Shown in pieces: positions 28,052 to 37,688 of a stretch of DNA of 46,302 nucleotides. Under the pieces are notes generated by a model. That model saw only the letters and a list, made by a program, of their open reading frames with translations, searched no databases and was not told where the DNA came from. Each line of letters opens with the position of its first letter. Within the stretch, counting starts at the first letter, position 1. Made by a program: the position numbers and the translations under genes. The stretch is from an uncultured Alphaproteobacteria bacterium (lineage in GTDB: Bacteria > Pseudomonadota > Alphaproteobacteria > Rickettsiales > UBA1997), in NCBI GenBank assembly GCA_903879805.1, contig CAIRMX010000004.1:1-46302 (forward strand), written 5' to 3'.

Positions 28052-28498
28052 TTAAAATGTACCCGGATTAGATAAGACTCGCTGCTGCGCTTGTATTGAG
28101 GACTGCGGTTCTACGTTATTGTAGTAAGTTGGCGGAACGTAATATTGGTCAGCATCGTAATAAGGATATTGAGTGGTGGCAGGAATTGCGTAAGGATTTG
28201 AATAAAATCTCGATCCTCCTTGCGGCGGATAGTAACCCTGCTGTTGCTGCGGATAATAATAAGGTGCTGGTTGTGGCGCTTGTTGATATTGCGGAGGATA
28301 TGGCTGCTGATAAGGCTGCTGCTGATATTTTGGCTGTCCGTAATAAAATTGATTCGAGTTTGGCGCTGCCCTACCCGGTGAAAGCGCCGCGCCACCATCA
28401 TCATTATTTATACTATCCGCACAAGATGCTACCACGGCTAAAAAGCACATTGCACAAAAATATTTTGCTGCGGTTTTAAGTAAATTTTGGAACGACAT
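28052..28498 (-). CDS. Tyr/Pro/Gln-rich putative lipoprotein, tandem paralog 1
   Basis: Signal peptide with lipobox-like VVASC; P/Q/Y-rich middle; C-terminal GGSRFYSNPYAIPATTQYPYYDADQYYVPPTYYNNVEPQ. ORF track start is 28564; internal Met at 28498 fits the signal peptide better. Confidence 0.75.
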   Translation of the reverse strand: MSFQNLLKTAAKYFCAMCFLAVVASCADSINNDDGGAALSPGRAAPNSNQFYYGQPKYQQQPYQQPYPPQYQQAPQPAPYYYPQQQQGYYPPQGGSRFYSNPYAIPATTQYPYYDADQYYVPPTYYNNVEPQSSIQAQQRVLSNPGTF

Positions 28499-28574
28499 TT
28501 TTAAAAAATTGATAACAAGAAACTGTGTAATCTCGAGCAGAGAGCGGCGCTTTATAGAAAGCATTTTCTCAGAT

Positions 28575-29159
28575 TCAATAGCTCACTGACCTGCCTTGTG
28601 GCACCTGCGGCTCGATATTATTACGATAAGTTGGCGGCACATAAAATTGATCTCCATCATAACGAGGAGCCTGAGCTGAAGGTGGAATAGCATAAGGATT
28701 GGTATAATAACGCGATCCTCCAACATCAACCGGCGCTGCCTGTTGTGGTGGATAGTACACTGGCACCCCTACAGGCGCTGGTGGTTGCGGATAAGGTTGT
28801 GCAACATAAGTCTGTTGAGGAGCCGCAGAATAAGTAGGCTGAGGCACTATTGCAGCTGGAGGAAAAGCTTGGGGCTGATATGCTTGAGGAGCTTGCGGCT
28901 GTATGTAAGGCGATGGTGCTGCGTAAGTGGGCTGACGATAATAATAATCCGGCGCTACTCTTGTGGTTGCGGTATTTGGATCTCTAATTTGTGGCGATGC
29001 GCCAACATCAAATCCAGTTTTGTCGTAGAGATAAGTATCGCCATCATCAACGGCGCAAGAAGCGTTTAAAAATAAACAAACAGCAACAAGGGTTAACACA
29101 AGTAAATCTCTAAAATTTACTGCTCGGACCGAAGGAGTTGTTATTATCTTGTTCAACAT
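28575..29159 (-). CDS. Tyr/Pro/Gln-rich putative lipoprotein, tandem paralog 2
   Basis: From Met at 29159: MLNKIITTPSVRAVNFRDLLVLTLVAVCLFLNASC...; C-terminal GGSRYYTNPYAIPPSAQAPRYDGDQFYVPPTYRNNIEPQ. Confidence 0.72.
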   Translation of the reverse strand: MLNKIITTPSVRAVNFRDLLVLTLVAVCLFLNASCAVDDGDTYLYDKTGFDVGASPQIRDPNTATTRVAPDYYYRQPTYAAPSPYIQPQAPQAYQPQAFPPAAIVPQPTYSAAPQQTYVAQPYPQPPAPVGVPVYYPPQQAAPVDVGGSRYYTNPYAIPPSAQAPRYDGDQFYVPPTYRNNIEPQVPQGRSVSY

Positions 29160-29424
29160 TTTTATACTGAGTTGGCGGCACGTAATATTGATCGAAATCG
29201 TAATATGGGTAATAATTTTGCGGTGGGTTGTAAGGGTTTGTGTAAGCTCTTGAATTCGGCCTAACGTAGCGATGATGATTTTGTGGATAAGGCTGGTGAG
29301 CATCCATCCTCACAGCGGGCTTGTTACCTGGTGGATAAACGTTATCTCTTTTACACGCAAAAGACAACGTTAACAAAAGTGCTAAAAAAATAAATTTCTG
29401 AATCTTTGATTTTTCTTTAGTCAT
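29110..29424 (-). CDS. Tyr/Asn-rich putative lipoprotein, tandem paralog 3
   Basis: Signal peptide ending SFAC; C-terminal SRAYTNPYNPPQNYYPYYDFDQYYVPPTQYKNVEQ. Confidence 0.72.
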   Translation of the reverse strand: MTKEKSKIQKFIFLALLLTLSFACKRDNVYPPGNKPAVRMDAHQPYPQNHHRYVRPNSRAYTNPYNPPQNYYPYYDFDQYYVPPTQYKNVEQDNNNSFGPSSKF

Positions 29425-29541
29425 TAAAATTACCGCACTATTTCAAAACTTGATTAGACAGTAGCGGTAACAGCAATGAAAATCAATCAACCACTCTTAA
29501 AAGAATCAACCTCACCAACTACGTCCTAAAATGACATTTGT

Positions 29542-30624
29542 ATGACACAAAATTCTGATCAAAAATTCATCTCTTACGCTCTCAAACTAGCTAAACAAAA
29601 TCTTGGCATAACATCGCCTAATCCAGTTGTAGCCTGTGTAATCGTGAAAGATAGTGAAATTATTTCCACCGGTGTCACCGCCAAAAACGGCCGCCCTCAC
29701 GCTGAAAAAATTGCCATTGAAAAAGTTGCTGACAAAAAAATTCTCCAAGGTGCAGAACTTTACGTAACGCTTGAACCCTGCTCTCATTTCGGTCAAACCT
29801 CACCTTGTGCTGACGAAATTATTAAATTTGGTTTTAAAAAAGTCGTGATCGCAACCAGCGACATTGACGAAAGAGTCAATGGCCGCGGCATTCAAAAACT
29901 GCGCGACGCCGGAATTGACGTGACTTGCGGCATTTTAGAAAAAGAGGCGCGCGAAATTAATCGCGGCTTTTTTAAAGCGCGCCAAAGCGGCTTGCCTTTT
30001 ATCACGCTAAAACTTGCCACCAGTTTAGACGGCAAAATCGCCACTAAAACTTTCGACAGCAAATGGATCTCTTGCGAAAAATCGCGGCTTTTTTCACACC
30101 ATTTACGCTCAATTAATGACGCGATTTTGGTTGGGGCAAATACGATTCGAAAAGACGATCCTAGCCTTGATTGTCGCATTGCTGGTCTTGAAGATTTCTC
30201 ACCAAAAAGAGCAATTATTTCCAGCTCGCTTGATTTAGATTTAAGCGCTCAAATTTTTCAAAATTGCGACAAAATTCCCACCGTGATTTTAAGCAATAAA
30301 TCTTGCGACAAGTTTGAAAATTTAATTCTCTGCGCTGAAAAAAATGGTAAAGTTGATCTGCTTGACGCAATGAAAAAACTATGCGCAAGCGGCGTTAATT
30401 CTGTGTTAATTGAAGGTGGGCAAAATATTGCGACGCAATTCTTAAGAGAAAATCTGGTCGATGAATTAGTCTGGATTCGCAACTCAAAAATTATCGGCAA
30501 TGACGGAATTGCCGGAATTGGAGAGTTGGGTTTTATGAGAATTTCGGAAATATTGGATGGCTTTGTCAGGGTAAGTGCTCGTGATTCTGACAGTGACTTA
30601 ATTGAGGTTTTTGAGAAGAAATAG
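29542..30624 (+). CDS. ribD: bifunctional diaminohydroxyphosphoribosylaminopyrimidine deaminase / 5-amino-6-(5-phosphoribosylamino)uracil reductase
   Basis: TSPNPVVACVIV, GRPHAEKIAIEK (HAE), LEPCSHFGQTSPCADEI, LKLATSLDGKIAT reductase motif. Confidence 0.95.
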   Translation: MTQNSDQKFISYALKLAKQNLGITSPNPVVACVIVKDSEIISTGVTAKNGRPHAEKIAIEKVADKKILQGAELYVTLEPCSHFGQTSPCADEIIKFGFKKVVIATSDIDERVNGRGIQKLRDAGIDVTCGILEKEAREINRGFFKARQSGLPFITLKLATSLDGKIATKTFDSKWISCEKSRLFSHHLRSINDAILVGANTIRKDDPSLDCRIAGLEDFSPKRAIISSSLDLDLSAQIFQNCDKIPTVILSNKSCDKFENLILCAEKNGKVDLLDAMKKLCASGVNSVLIEGGQNIATQFLRENLVDELVWIRNSKIIGNDGIAGIGELGFMRISEILDGFVRVSARDSDSDLIEVFEKK

Positions 30625-30628
30625 AAAA

Positions 30629-30683
30629 TTGGACCCTTGATTTTGCTGGTCAAAAGCCAATTTTCTACAGCTGTAGAAAATTC
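30629..30683. repeat. 55-bp intergenic repeat, family C copy 2
   Basis: TTGGACCCTTGATTTTGCTGGTCAAAAGCCAATTTTCTACAGCTGTAGAAAATTC; see 13416-13470. Confidence 0.8.
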
Positions 30684-30692
30684 AAATTTTAG

Positions 30693-31877
30693 CTAAACCA
30701 CCCGCTTCAAAACTTCCCGATAAACCTTGATTGTCTCATTACACATCTTCTCGTTCGAAAAATTCTCTTCGATATTTTTTCTACCAGCCACGCCCATTTC
30801 ATCGGCTTCTTCTTTTGGCATTTCCAAGGCCTTGTCGATTAGTTGAGCAAATTTTTCAACATCCCCCACTTCCACCAAAAATCCGGTTTTACCGTCAATT
30901 ACAGTTTCAAGTGAACCGCCAATTTTAGTGGCAATAATAATTCTGCTCGATGCTTGTGCCTCAATGGCGATGCGGCCGAAAGCCTCAGCGCGCACGCTTG
31001 GACAAACCACCAAATGCGACACTGCGTAAGCGGTTGGCATGTCTTTGCAAATGCCGCAAAGTTGCACTTTTCCGGCTAAGTTTTTTTCAACGATTTTATT
31101 TTCGATTCTTTTTCTAAATTTTTTGTGACCGTGATCCGAGCCAATCATGACGCAGAAAAAGTCATTTTTTACTTGCGACAAAGCTTCAATCAAAAACTCG
31201 TGACCCTTCCAAGCAGTGAATCGAGCCGGCATTAAGATAATTTTTTTATCATCCGGCAAATGCCATTTTTTACTCAAATCAATAATGCGACTTTTTGAAA
31301 CTTTAGCGTAATCAAAATATCCCAATTCAGCACCGCGTTGGATCGTCACGATTTTATCGGCAAGTGACGTGAGGTGATTTTTTTGATAATTTTTAATCAG
31401 ATAATCTTTGATAAATCCTGAAACAGCGATGATCTCGTCAGCCTTTAACATCAAGGCGTTGTAGATTCTTTTAAGTGGAAAGATCTTCCAGCCAAAAAGA
31501 TTTAATGAGTAAGTTCCGTGAACCGTTGCGACTAATTTTGTGTGAGTTTTTTTGCAGGCAAAATAAGCGCTCCACATTGGCGCTCTTGATCTGACGTGAA
31601 CAATATCAACGTGATATTCTGCGATAAGTTTGGCGATTTTTTTATTGTTAGAATAGATCGTCAGTGGATTTTTGCTGTGAACCGGAAGCTCGATGTGGGC
31701 AATCCCCGCCTCGCGCAATTGATAAACTAAAATACCACCTTTTGAAACTACGATCGGTTCAAAGTCAGATTTTTTTAACGCCTTAGCAATATCAATTACA
31801 CCGCGCTCTACTCCGCCGCTTTGCAAGCCCGGCAGAATCTGCATCACTACAGGTTTTTTCTCTTGGGAAATTTCCAT
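30693..31877 (-). CDS. glycosyltransferase family 4
   Basis: GLQSGGVERGVIDIAKAL, ILMPARFTAWKGHEFLIEAL, VCPSVRAEAFGRIAIEAQASSRIIIATKIGG. Confidence 0.88.
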   Translation of the reverse strand: MEISQEKKPVVMQILPGLQSGGVERGVIDIAKALKKSDFEPIVVSKGGILVYQLREAGIAHIELPVHSKNPLTIYSNNKKIAKLIAEYHVDIVHVRSRAPMWSAYFACKKTHTKLVATVHGTYSLNLFGWKIFPLKRIYNALMLKADEIIAVSGFIKDYLIKNYQKNHLTSLADKIVTIQRGAELGYFDYAKVSKSRIIDLSKKWHLPDDKKIILMPARFTAWKGHEFLIEALSQVKNDFFCVMIGSDHGHKKFRKRIENKIVEKNLAGKVQLCGICKDMPTAYAVSHLVVCPSVRAEAFGRIAIEAQASSRIIIATKIGGSLETVIDGKTGFLVEVGDVEKFAQLIDKALEMPKEEADEMGVAGRKNIEENFSNEKMCNETIKVYREVLKRVV

Positions 31878-31878
31878 T

Positions 31879-33150
31879 TTAATTAACTATGATTGTTTCT
31901 TCGCGCTTAGGGCCAGTTGAGATAATTGAGGCCTTGATGCCGCATAAATCTTCGATTCTTTTGATGTAGTTTAGAGCTTTTTGTGGCAAGTCGCTTAAAT
32001 GTTTTGAACCCACCGTGCTTTGCTGCCAGCCTTCCATTTCTTCGTAAATCGGCTCAATTTGATTCCACAAATGATTGGCTTGCGGCAAGTAATCGTAAGT
32101 TTTGCCACCAATTTTGTAACCAACACAAATTTTGATTTTTTCTAATTTGTCGAGCACATCCAATTTGGTTAAAGCCACTTCTTTCACTGAAGAAAGTTGA
32201 ATTGCTTGGCGCACCAAAACGGCGTCAAACCAACCGCAACGTCTGTCGCGACCAGTAACGGTGCCGATTTCTTTACCTTCAATGCGTAAGAAGTTGCCGA
32301 TTTCACATTCAAGTTCAGTTGGGAAAGGACCCGATCCCACGCGAGTTGTGTAAGCTTTTAAAATGCCGATTGTCTTGTGCAAATCAGCAACGCCCATGCA
32401 AGAACCAAGAGCAATTTGTCCGGCCATTGTATTGCTTGAAGTAACGAATGGGAAGGTTCCGTAAGTCACGTCAAGCAAAGCGCCTTGCGCGCCCTCAAAC
32501 ATTACGGCTTTAAATGCAGAAAGCTTTTTGGCAATTTCAAAAGCCGGTTTGGCGTGAGAAAGTAGGCGCTCGCGAACTGGCGCCAATTCAGCAATAATTT
32601 GCTCACTGGTGACAATTTCAGCACCCAAACTTTGGCGCAAAAGATTGTGGTAAAAGAGTAAATTTTCTAAACGTTCAGCTAAAACTTTTTCATCCATCAA
32701 ATCGCAAATTCTAACTGCTCTACGCCCTGCTCTGTCTTCATAAGCTGGGCCAATGCCGCGTCCTGTGGTACCGATTTTTTTCTCGCCTTTTTTGCCTTCC
32801 AAAAGTTGGTCAAGATCGCGATGCACCGACAAAATCAAGCAAGCATTTTCGGCAATCGCCAAACTGTCTGCGGCAATTTTAATGCCCGCTTCTTCAATTT
32901 TTTGAATCTCAGCAAAAAGCGCGATTGGATCAACCACCACGCCGCTGCCAATTACTGAAAATTTACCGCGAATACTGCCTGATGGCAGCAAGCTCAATTT
33001 GTAAGTTTTATCCCCAACTTTAATAGTGTGGCCAGCGTTGTGACCACCCTGAAAACGCACGACGGCGTCAAATTTATCTGCTAAGAAATCAACGATTTTA
33101 CCTTTTCCCTCATCGCCCCATTGTAGGCCGATTATTGCTGTGTTGGTCAT
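31879..33150 (-). CDS. purA: adenylosuccinate synthetase
   Basis: GLQWGDEGKGKIVD, GGHNAGHT, TGRGIGPAYEDRAGRRAVR. Confidence 0.97.
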   Translation of the reverse strand: MTNTAIIGLQWGDEGKGKIVDFLADKFDAVVRFQGGHNAGHTIKVGDKTYKLSLLPSGSIRGKFSVIGSGVVVDPIALFAEIQKIEEAGIKIAADSLAIAENACLILSVHRDLDQLLEGKKGEKKIGTTGRGIGPAYEDRAGRRAVRICDLMDEKVLAERLENLLFYHNLLRQSLGAEIVTSEQIIAELAPVRERLLSHAKPAFEIAKKLSAFKAVMFEGAQGALLDVTYGTFPFVTSSNTMAGQIALGSCMGVADLHKTIGILKAYTTRVGSGPFPTELECEIGNFLRIEGKEIGTVTGRDRRCGWFDAVLVRQAIQLSSVKEVALTKLDVLDKLEKIKICVGYKIGGKTYDYLPQANHLWNQIEPIYEEMEGWQQSTVGSKHLSDLPQKALNYIKRIEDLCGIKASIISTGPKREETIIVN

Positions 33151-33151
33151 T

Positions 33152-33379
33152 TTATTTTTCTTCCTTCATTTGATTTTTTAGGACCAAGATCACCGAATTA
33201 TTGCCGCTTCTTTTTTCAATCGTAAAAAATTTACTGCAATAAGGACAAGTCACTGAATCCTTGTTGCCCATGTTTAGGTAAACCAAAGGATGAGTTCCTG
33301 CGCCATCACAAGAAACTTTTTTTGAATCAACATGCAGCGTTTCAAGCGGACTGTTTTTAGAATTAATTTGAGGATTCAT
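33152..33379 (-). CDS. zinc-finger (CHCC, NDUFS6-like) domain protein
   Basis: VSCDGAGTHPLVYLNMGNKDSVTCPYCSKFF; start placed at internal Met 33379 (ORF track 33463). Confidence 0.82.
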   Translation of the reverse strand: MNPQINSKNSPLETLHVDSKKVSCDGAGTHPLVYLNMGNKDSVTCPYCSKFFTIEKRSGNNSVILVLKNQMKEEK

Positions 33380-33480
33380 TTTTAAAAATTGAGAGATTAG
33401 AAATTGCGGCATTAGCAGATCTGTGAGCCACGCCAAGTTATTTTCCGCAATCGAGTTTTTCAATCTAAGTTTTACACAAA

Positions 33481-35268
33481 ATGAAAAAGATTTTTACCCT
33501 AATTTTTGCAGTCTTTTTTTTGCATTTTGAAGCCGCCTTTTCTGCCAGCAGCGATTGGCATGAAACTAAAAGCAATGGCGCCAAAGCAAGGTTGATCGCC
33601 AGTTTTTACAAAGATGCTTCCGGCACAAAAAAATTAATCGCCGGCATTCATTTTAAACTTGGCGATGGCTGGAAGATTTACGGCAACGACGCCGGCGGCA
33701 TCGGCATGCCTCCAAGCCTTGATTTCTCTACTTCAAAAAACTTTGCCAAAGACAATATTATTTGGCCAAAAGCCGAAGCCGGCGAAGAAAAAATTGGCGA
33801 CGAGACCATCAAATTCGCCTTTTACAAAAATGAAGTTGTCCTGCCAATTGAAGTTGAATTACAAGATTTATCGCAAGCCACCGAACTTACAGTTAAGCTG
33901 GATTACGGCTTGTGCAAAGATGTTTGCATCCCTGTGAGCGAAAATTTCACATTGAAAGTTTCTGATGAAATTGACCAAGAATCTTTGGCAGAAATTCAAA
34001 AATTTTTAGAGAAAGAAATCACCGCAACAAAAGAAGTCGTCACCCAAACTAAACCAAAAGCCAAGCCTATGTTCACCTTGCTTTACGCCATTTTGCTAGC
34101 AATTTTCGGCGGAGCAATTTTAAACATCATGCCTTGCGTTTTGCCGGTTTTATCAATCAAGCTGATCTCGGTAATTAAACATTCGGAAGCGCCAATTGCA
34201 GGAATTCGCTTCGCTTTTCTCGCAACAATTTGCGGCATTTTATCCTGCTTTTTTGCCTTCGCTATTCTTGCCACAATCATCAAATTTACCGGCAATTCTC
34301 TAGGCTGGGGACTGCAATTTCAAAATCCTTATTTCCTAATTTCTCTAATTGTTATTTTGGTGCTTTTTTTAGGCAATCTGCTCGGATTTTTCGAAATTAA
34401 TTTTAATCAATTTCTATCAACAATTCTGAATAAAAAAATCACCGAAGGCGAAGACAAGAAAAATATTTTTATCCCCAATTTTCTCTCTGGAGTTTTGGCG
34501 GTAATGCTTGCCACTCCTTGTTCGGCACCATTTTTAGGATCAGCAATTTCTTTCGCCCTCACCCAAAATTTTGTAGTTATTTTTCTGATCTTCCTCTTCA
34601 TCGGCTTTGGTTTTTCTTTGCCTTACATCATCTTAATCGTCTCACCAAAACTAGTTTATCTGCTTCCAAAACCCGGTAACTGGATGGTGCAAATCAAACA
34701 AATGCTCGCCGGACTTTTGGCCGCAACCATCATTTGGTTGGTTTACGTTCTCTCTCACATCATCGGTTCTTTTCCGGCATTTTTGGCGGGAGCGCTTGCA
34801 ATAACCTTGCTTGCCGCCATCAAAATCAAATCCGAGTTTTTAAAATATACGACAATTGCAATCATCGCCGCGTGCACTTTGGCTTTGCCGTCAAATCTGC
34901 AACATCGCCAGCAAATGCAGGAAGAATTCTGGAACAATTTTAATGAAGCCGAAATTTATCAACATGTGGCGCGCGGCGAGGTTGTGGTAGTTGACATCAC
35001 CGCTGATTGGTGCTTGAGCTGCAAATTCAATAAAATCAGAGTTTTGCAAAATAAAGAGGTGGTGGAGAAATTAAAAGGTGGCACCATTATTGCCATGCGC
35101 GGCGACATCACCAAGCCCCAAGAAGAAATCATGAATTACCTGCACAAGAATAATCGCTTTGCCATTCCTTTTAACGCGGTTTACGGGCCACACGCTCAGC
35201 AGGGTTTACTTGCCAGCGAACTTCTTACTAAAAAAGAGCTTTTTGAATTAATCGAAAAAGCTAAATAA
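33481..35268 (+). CDS. DsbD-like protein-disulfide reductase
   Basis: N-terminal periplasmic domain, CVLPVLSIKLIS TM domain (NIMPCVLPVL, ATPCSAPFLG), C-terminal thioredoxin ADWCLSCK. Confidence 0.88.
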   Translation: MKKIFTLIFAVFFLHFEAAFSASSDWHETKSNGAKARLIASFYKDASGTKKLIAGIHFKLGDGWKIYGNDAGGIGMPPSLDFSTSKNFAKDNIIWPKAEAGEEKIGDETIKFAFYKNEVVLPIEVELQDLSQATELTVKLDYGLCKDVCIPVSENFTLKVSDEIDQESLAEIQKFLEKEITATKEVVTQTKPKAKPMFTLLYAILLAIFGGAILNIMPCVLPVLSIKLISVIKHSEAPIAGIRFAFLATICGILSCFFAFAILATIIKFTGNSLGWGLQFQNPYFLISLIVILVLFLGNLLGFFEINFNQFLSTILNKKITEGEDKKNIFIPNFLSGVLAVMLATPCSAPFLGSAISFALTQNFVVIFLIFLFIGFGFSLPYIILIVSPKLVYLLPKPGNWMVQIKQMLAGLLAATIIWLVYVLSHIIGSFPAFLAGALAITLLAAIKIKSEFLKYTTIAIIAACTLALPSNLQHRQQMQEEFWNNFNEAEIYQHVARGEVVVVDITADWCLSCKFNKIRVLQNKEVVEKLKGGTIIAMRGDITKPQEEIMNYLHKNNRFAIPFNAVYGPHAQQGLLASELLTKKELFELIEKAK

Positions 35269-35280
35269 ATTTATCAACAC

Positions 35281-36744
35281 ATGTCAGAACTTACAAAATT
35301 AACCATCCGCCAAACTCTTGACGGCTTAAAAAATAAGAAATTTTCAAGCACGGAAGTCACTTCAGCCTACATTAAAAATATCGAGCAAAACCGCCATTTA
35401 AACGCCTTCATCACTGAGTCATTTGACGTGGCGATGACAAGTGCCAAAAAATCTGACGAGAATATTGCCGCCGGAAAAATCGGTGATTTGGAAGGAATTC
35501 CACTCGGCATTAAAGATCTTTTCTGCACCAAAAATATCCGCACTACTTCTGCTTCAAAAATGTTGGAAAATTTTGTTCCATCTTACGAATCAACAGTTTC
35601 ACAAAAACTTCTCGACGCAGGCTCAGTAACTCTCGGCAAACTAAACATGGATGAATTCGCCATGGGTTCTGCAACCACCAACAGCTATTTTGGGCCGGTA
35701 ATTAATCCTTACAAAAAGAAAGGCTCTGACGAAAACTTAGTTCCCGGTGGTAGCTCTGGCGGCTCTTCGGCAGCAGTTGCAGCTAATTTATGTTTGGGTG
35801 CGACAGGTTCTGACACGGGAGGCTCGATCAGACAGCCCGCCTCTTTCACTAATACTGTCGGCATTAAACCAACTTACGGACGTTGCTCTCGCTACGGCAT
35901 GATTGCTTTTGCCAGCTCACTTGACCAAGCCGGAATTTTTGCCAAAGACGTTTACGACGCTGCACTTTTGCAACGTGTGATTTCTGGTTTTGACGCCAAA
36001 GATTCAACCTCGGTAAATATCGCCGTGCCACAATTTGAAGCGCTGCTTAACTCAAATGTGCGTGGCAAAAAAATTGGTATTCCTAAAGAATATTTTGCTG
36101 ACGGCATGTCAGAAGAAATCGTGCAATTGTGGAATCGCGGCAAAGAAATTTTGCAAAAACGTGGCGCCGAAATTATCGAAATTTCTTTGCCTCACACTAA
36201 ATATGCCGCAGCAGTTTATTACGTTTTGGCATCTGCCGAATGTTCGTCAAATCTAGCGCGCTTCGATGGTGTGCGTTACGGATTTAGAACTGAAGGCAGC
36301 AATTTATCTCTTGAAGAAATGTATGAAAAAACCCGCGCTCAAGGTTTTGGCGCTGAGGTAAAAAGAAGAATCCTTACCGGAACTTACGTGCTTTCTGCCG
36401 GCTATTTTGACGCTTATTACAAAAAAGCTCAAAGAGTGCGCAACCTTGTATTACAAGACTTCACTGAAGCTTTCAAACGCGTTGATGTGATTCTAACCCC
36501 AACAACTCCAAGCGCGGCATTTTCAATTGATGAATCGAAAAAAGTTGGCAGTTCTGATCCGGTAAAAATGTATTTAAATGACGTTTTCACAATTCCGGTG
36601 AACTTGGCTGGATTGCCTGCAATGTCGGTTCCTGCCGGCTTTGACAAGGATGGTTTACCTTTGGGATTGCAGTTAATTTCTAAGCATTTCGACGAGCAAT
36701 CGCTGTTTGACGTGGCTTTGGCGATTGAAGAAGACAGTAAATAA
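35281..36744 (+). CDS. gatA: aspartyl/glutamyl-tRNA amidotransferase subunit A
   Basis: [48 protein letters not shown] amidase signature. Confidence 0.97.
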   Translation: MSELTKLTIRQTLDGLKNKKFSSTEVTSAYIKNIEQNRHLNAFITESFDVAMTSAKKSDENIAAGKIGDLEGIPLGIKDLFCTKNIRTTSASKMLENFVPSYESTVSQKLLDAGSVTLGKLNMDEFAMGSATTNSYFGPVINPYKKKGSDENLVPGGSSGGSSAAVAANLCLGATGSDTGGSIRQPASFTNTVGIKPTYGRCSRYGMIAFASSLDQAGIFAKDVYDAALLQRVISGFDAKDSTSVNIAVPQFEALLNSNVRGKKIGIPKEYFADGMSEEIVQLWNRGKEILQKRGAEIIEISLPHTKYAAAVYYVLASAECSSNLARFDGVRYGFRTEGSNLSLEEMYEKTRAQGFGAEVKRRILTGTYVLSAGYFDAYYKKAQRVRNLVLQDFTEAFKRVDVILTPTTPSAAFSIDESKKVGSSDPVKMYLNDVFTIPVNLAGLPAMSVPAGFDKDGLPLGLQLISKHFDEQSLFDVALAIEEDSK

Positions 36745-37677
36745 TTATCTGCTCTTTTGCTCTTGTTCTGCTTGCAGAGCCGGAGCCGTAATTTTTGGTG
36801 AAAATGACGGGGTATTTAGAAATGCTTGGGACGAGTCTAACATTCTATGAAAAATATTACTGGTCATTTTATAAACTCCTTCGCTGCCTTGGGTATAAAT
36901 GCGATTATCTTTTTGCATCTGGTAAAAACCTTCAATTCTTGACGCCTCAATAGCACTAGTCGCAGCTCTAATGTCTTGCTCATGAATTTCTTGCATACTC
37001 TTGTCATAACTATCTGGTGAAGAGTCCAAAACCTCACATACTTGAGATGAAATCATCTCAGCTGTGTGAACATTCGATTCCTCAAGCTCATTGTTAAAAT
37101 TTTCTCCGCAAGTCGAAGCGAGATTTACAGCATGAGCAGCGCCAACTAACAATATTACTAACTTTGGTGCTTCATTTGACGAAACCATCAACCTAACATT
37201 CTTAACCATTTCAGCTATTCGCAACTTCTCATACTCTTGCGCTTTTTCTTCTAATCTTTCGTGATAATGCTCATCTTCCTCAATACTGGAACATATTTCC
37301 GTCATAAGTTCCGGAGAATCTAGCTGACAATAGCGCATATTATTTTCTTCGCAAAATTGCATCATCGCTCCAGTCGCAACTGTATCCAAGATAAGTGAAA
37401 TATCGTGACAATTCTTACCACCATCGCGCTCTACATAAGCATTCATCACGCGGCCTTGGATCAAATCCACTTTTCCCTCACGCAATTCTTGGATGACGCT
37501 TTCGAAAGTTTCCCTATCTTCTTCGTGGGCTGTTTTCTCAAAACCAAAAACCACATTTTCTCGATCAACCACTCCATGTTTTATGGCTTTTTGCAACTCT
37601 TGCATCATGGCATAGCGACTAGCAATGTCGTCATGCGTGATCCCCACTACTAAAAAAGAGAGTTTTTGCTTACCCAT
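36745..37677 (-). CDS. hypothetical protein with TraB/Tiki/EreA-superfamily-like motif order
   Basis: N-terminal LVVGITHDD, VVFGFEKTAHEED, RIAEMVKNVRLMV, VILLVGAAHAVNL; assignment inferred from motif spacing only. Confidence 0.6.
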   Translation of the reverse strand: MGKQKLSFLVVGITHDDIASRYAMMQELQKAIKHGVVDRENVVFGFEKTAHEEDRETFESVIQELREGKVDLIQGRVMNAYVERDGGKNCHDISLILDTVATGAMMQFCEENNMRYCQLDSPELMTEICSSIEEDEHYHERLEEKAQEYEKLRIAEMVKNVRLMVSSNEAPKLVILLVGAAHAVNLASTCGENFNNELEESNVHTAEMISSQVCEVLDSSPDSYDKSMQEIHEQDIRAATSAIEASRIEGFYQMQKDNRIYTQGSEGVYKMTSNIFHRMLDSSQAFLNTPSFSPKITAPALQAEQEQKSR

Positions 37678-37688
37678 AACTAAACCTC

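Noticed and set aside
28096-28479. 127-aa plus-strand ORF opposite lipoprotein paralog 1
   Set aside because: Shadow ORF created by low-complexity P/Q/Y codons on the other strand; the minus-strand ORF has a signal peptide and paralogs.
28743-29069. 108-aa plus-strand ORF opposite lipoprotein paralog 2 (Arg/Trp/Cys-rich)
   Set aside because: Antisense artefact of the same repetitive composition.
30258-30653. 131-aa minus-strand ORF opposite ribD, whose N-terminus MTSKIKGP matches the extended QueE start MTSKIKDP
   Set aside because: The shared peptide is just the translation of the 55-bp DNA repeat from a TTG; not evidence of a common protein N-terminus.
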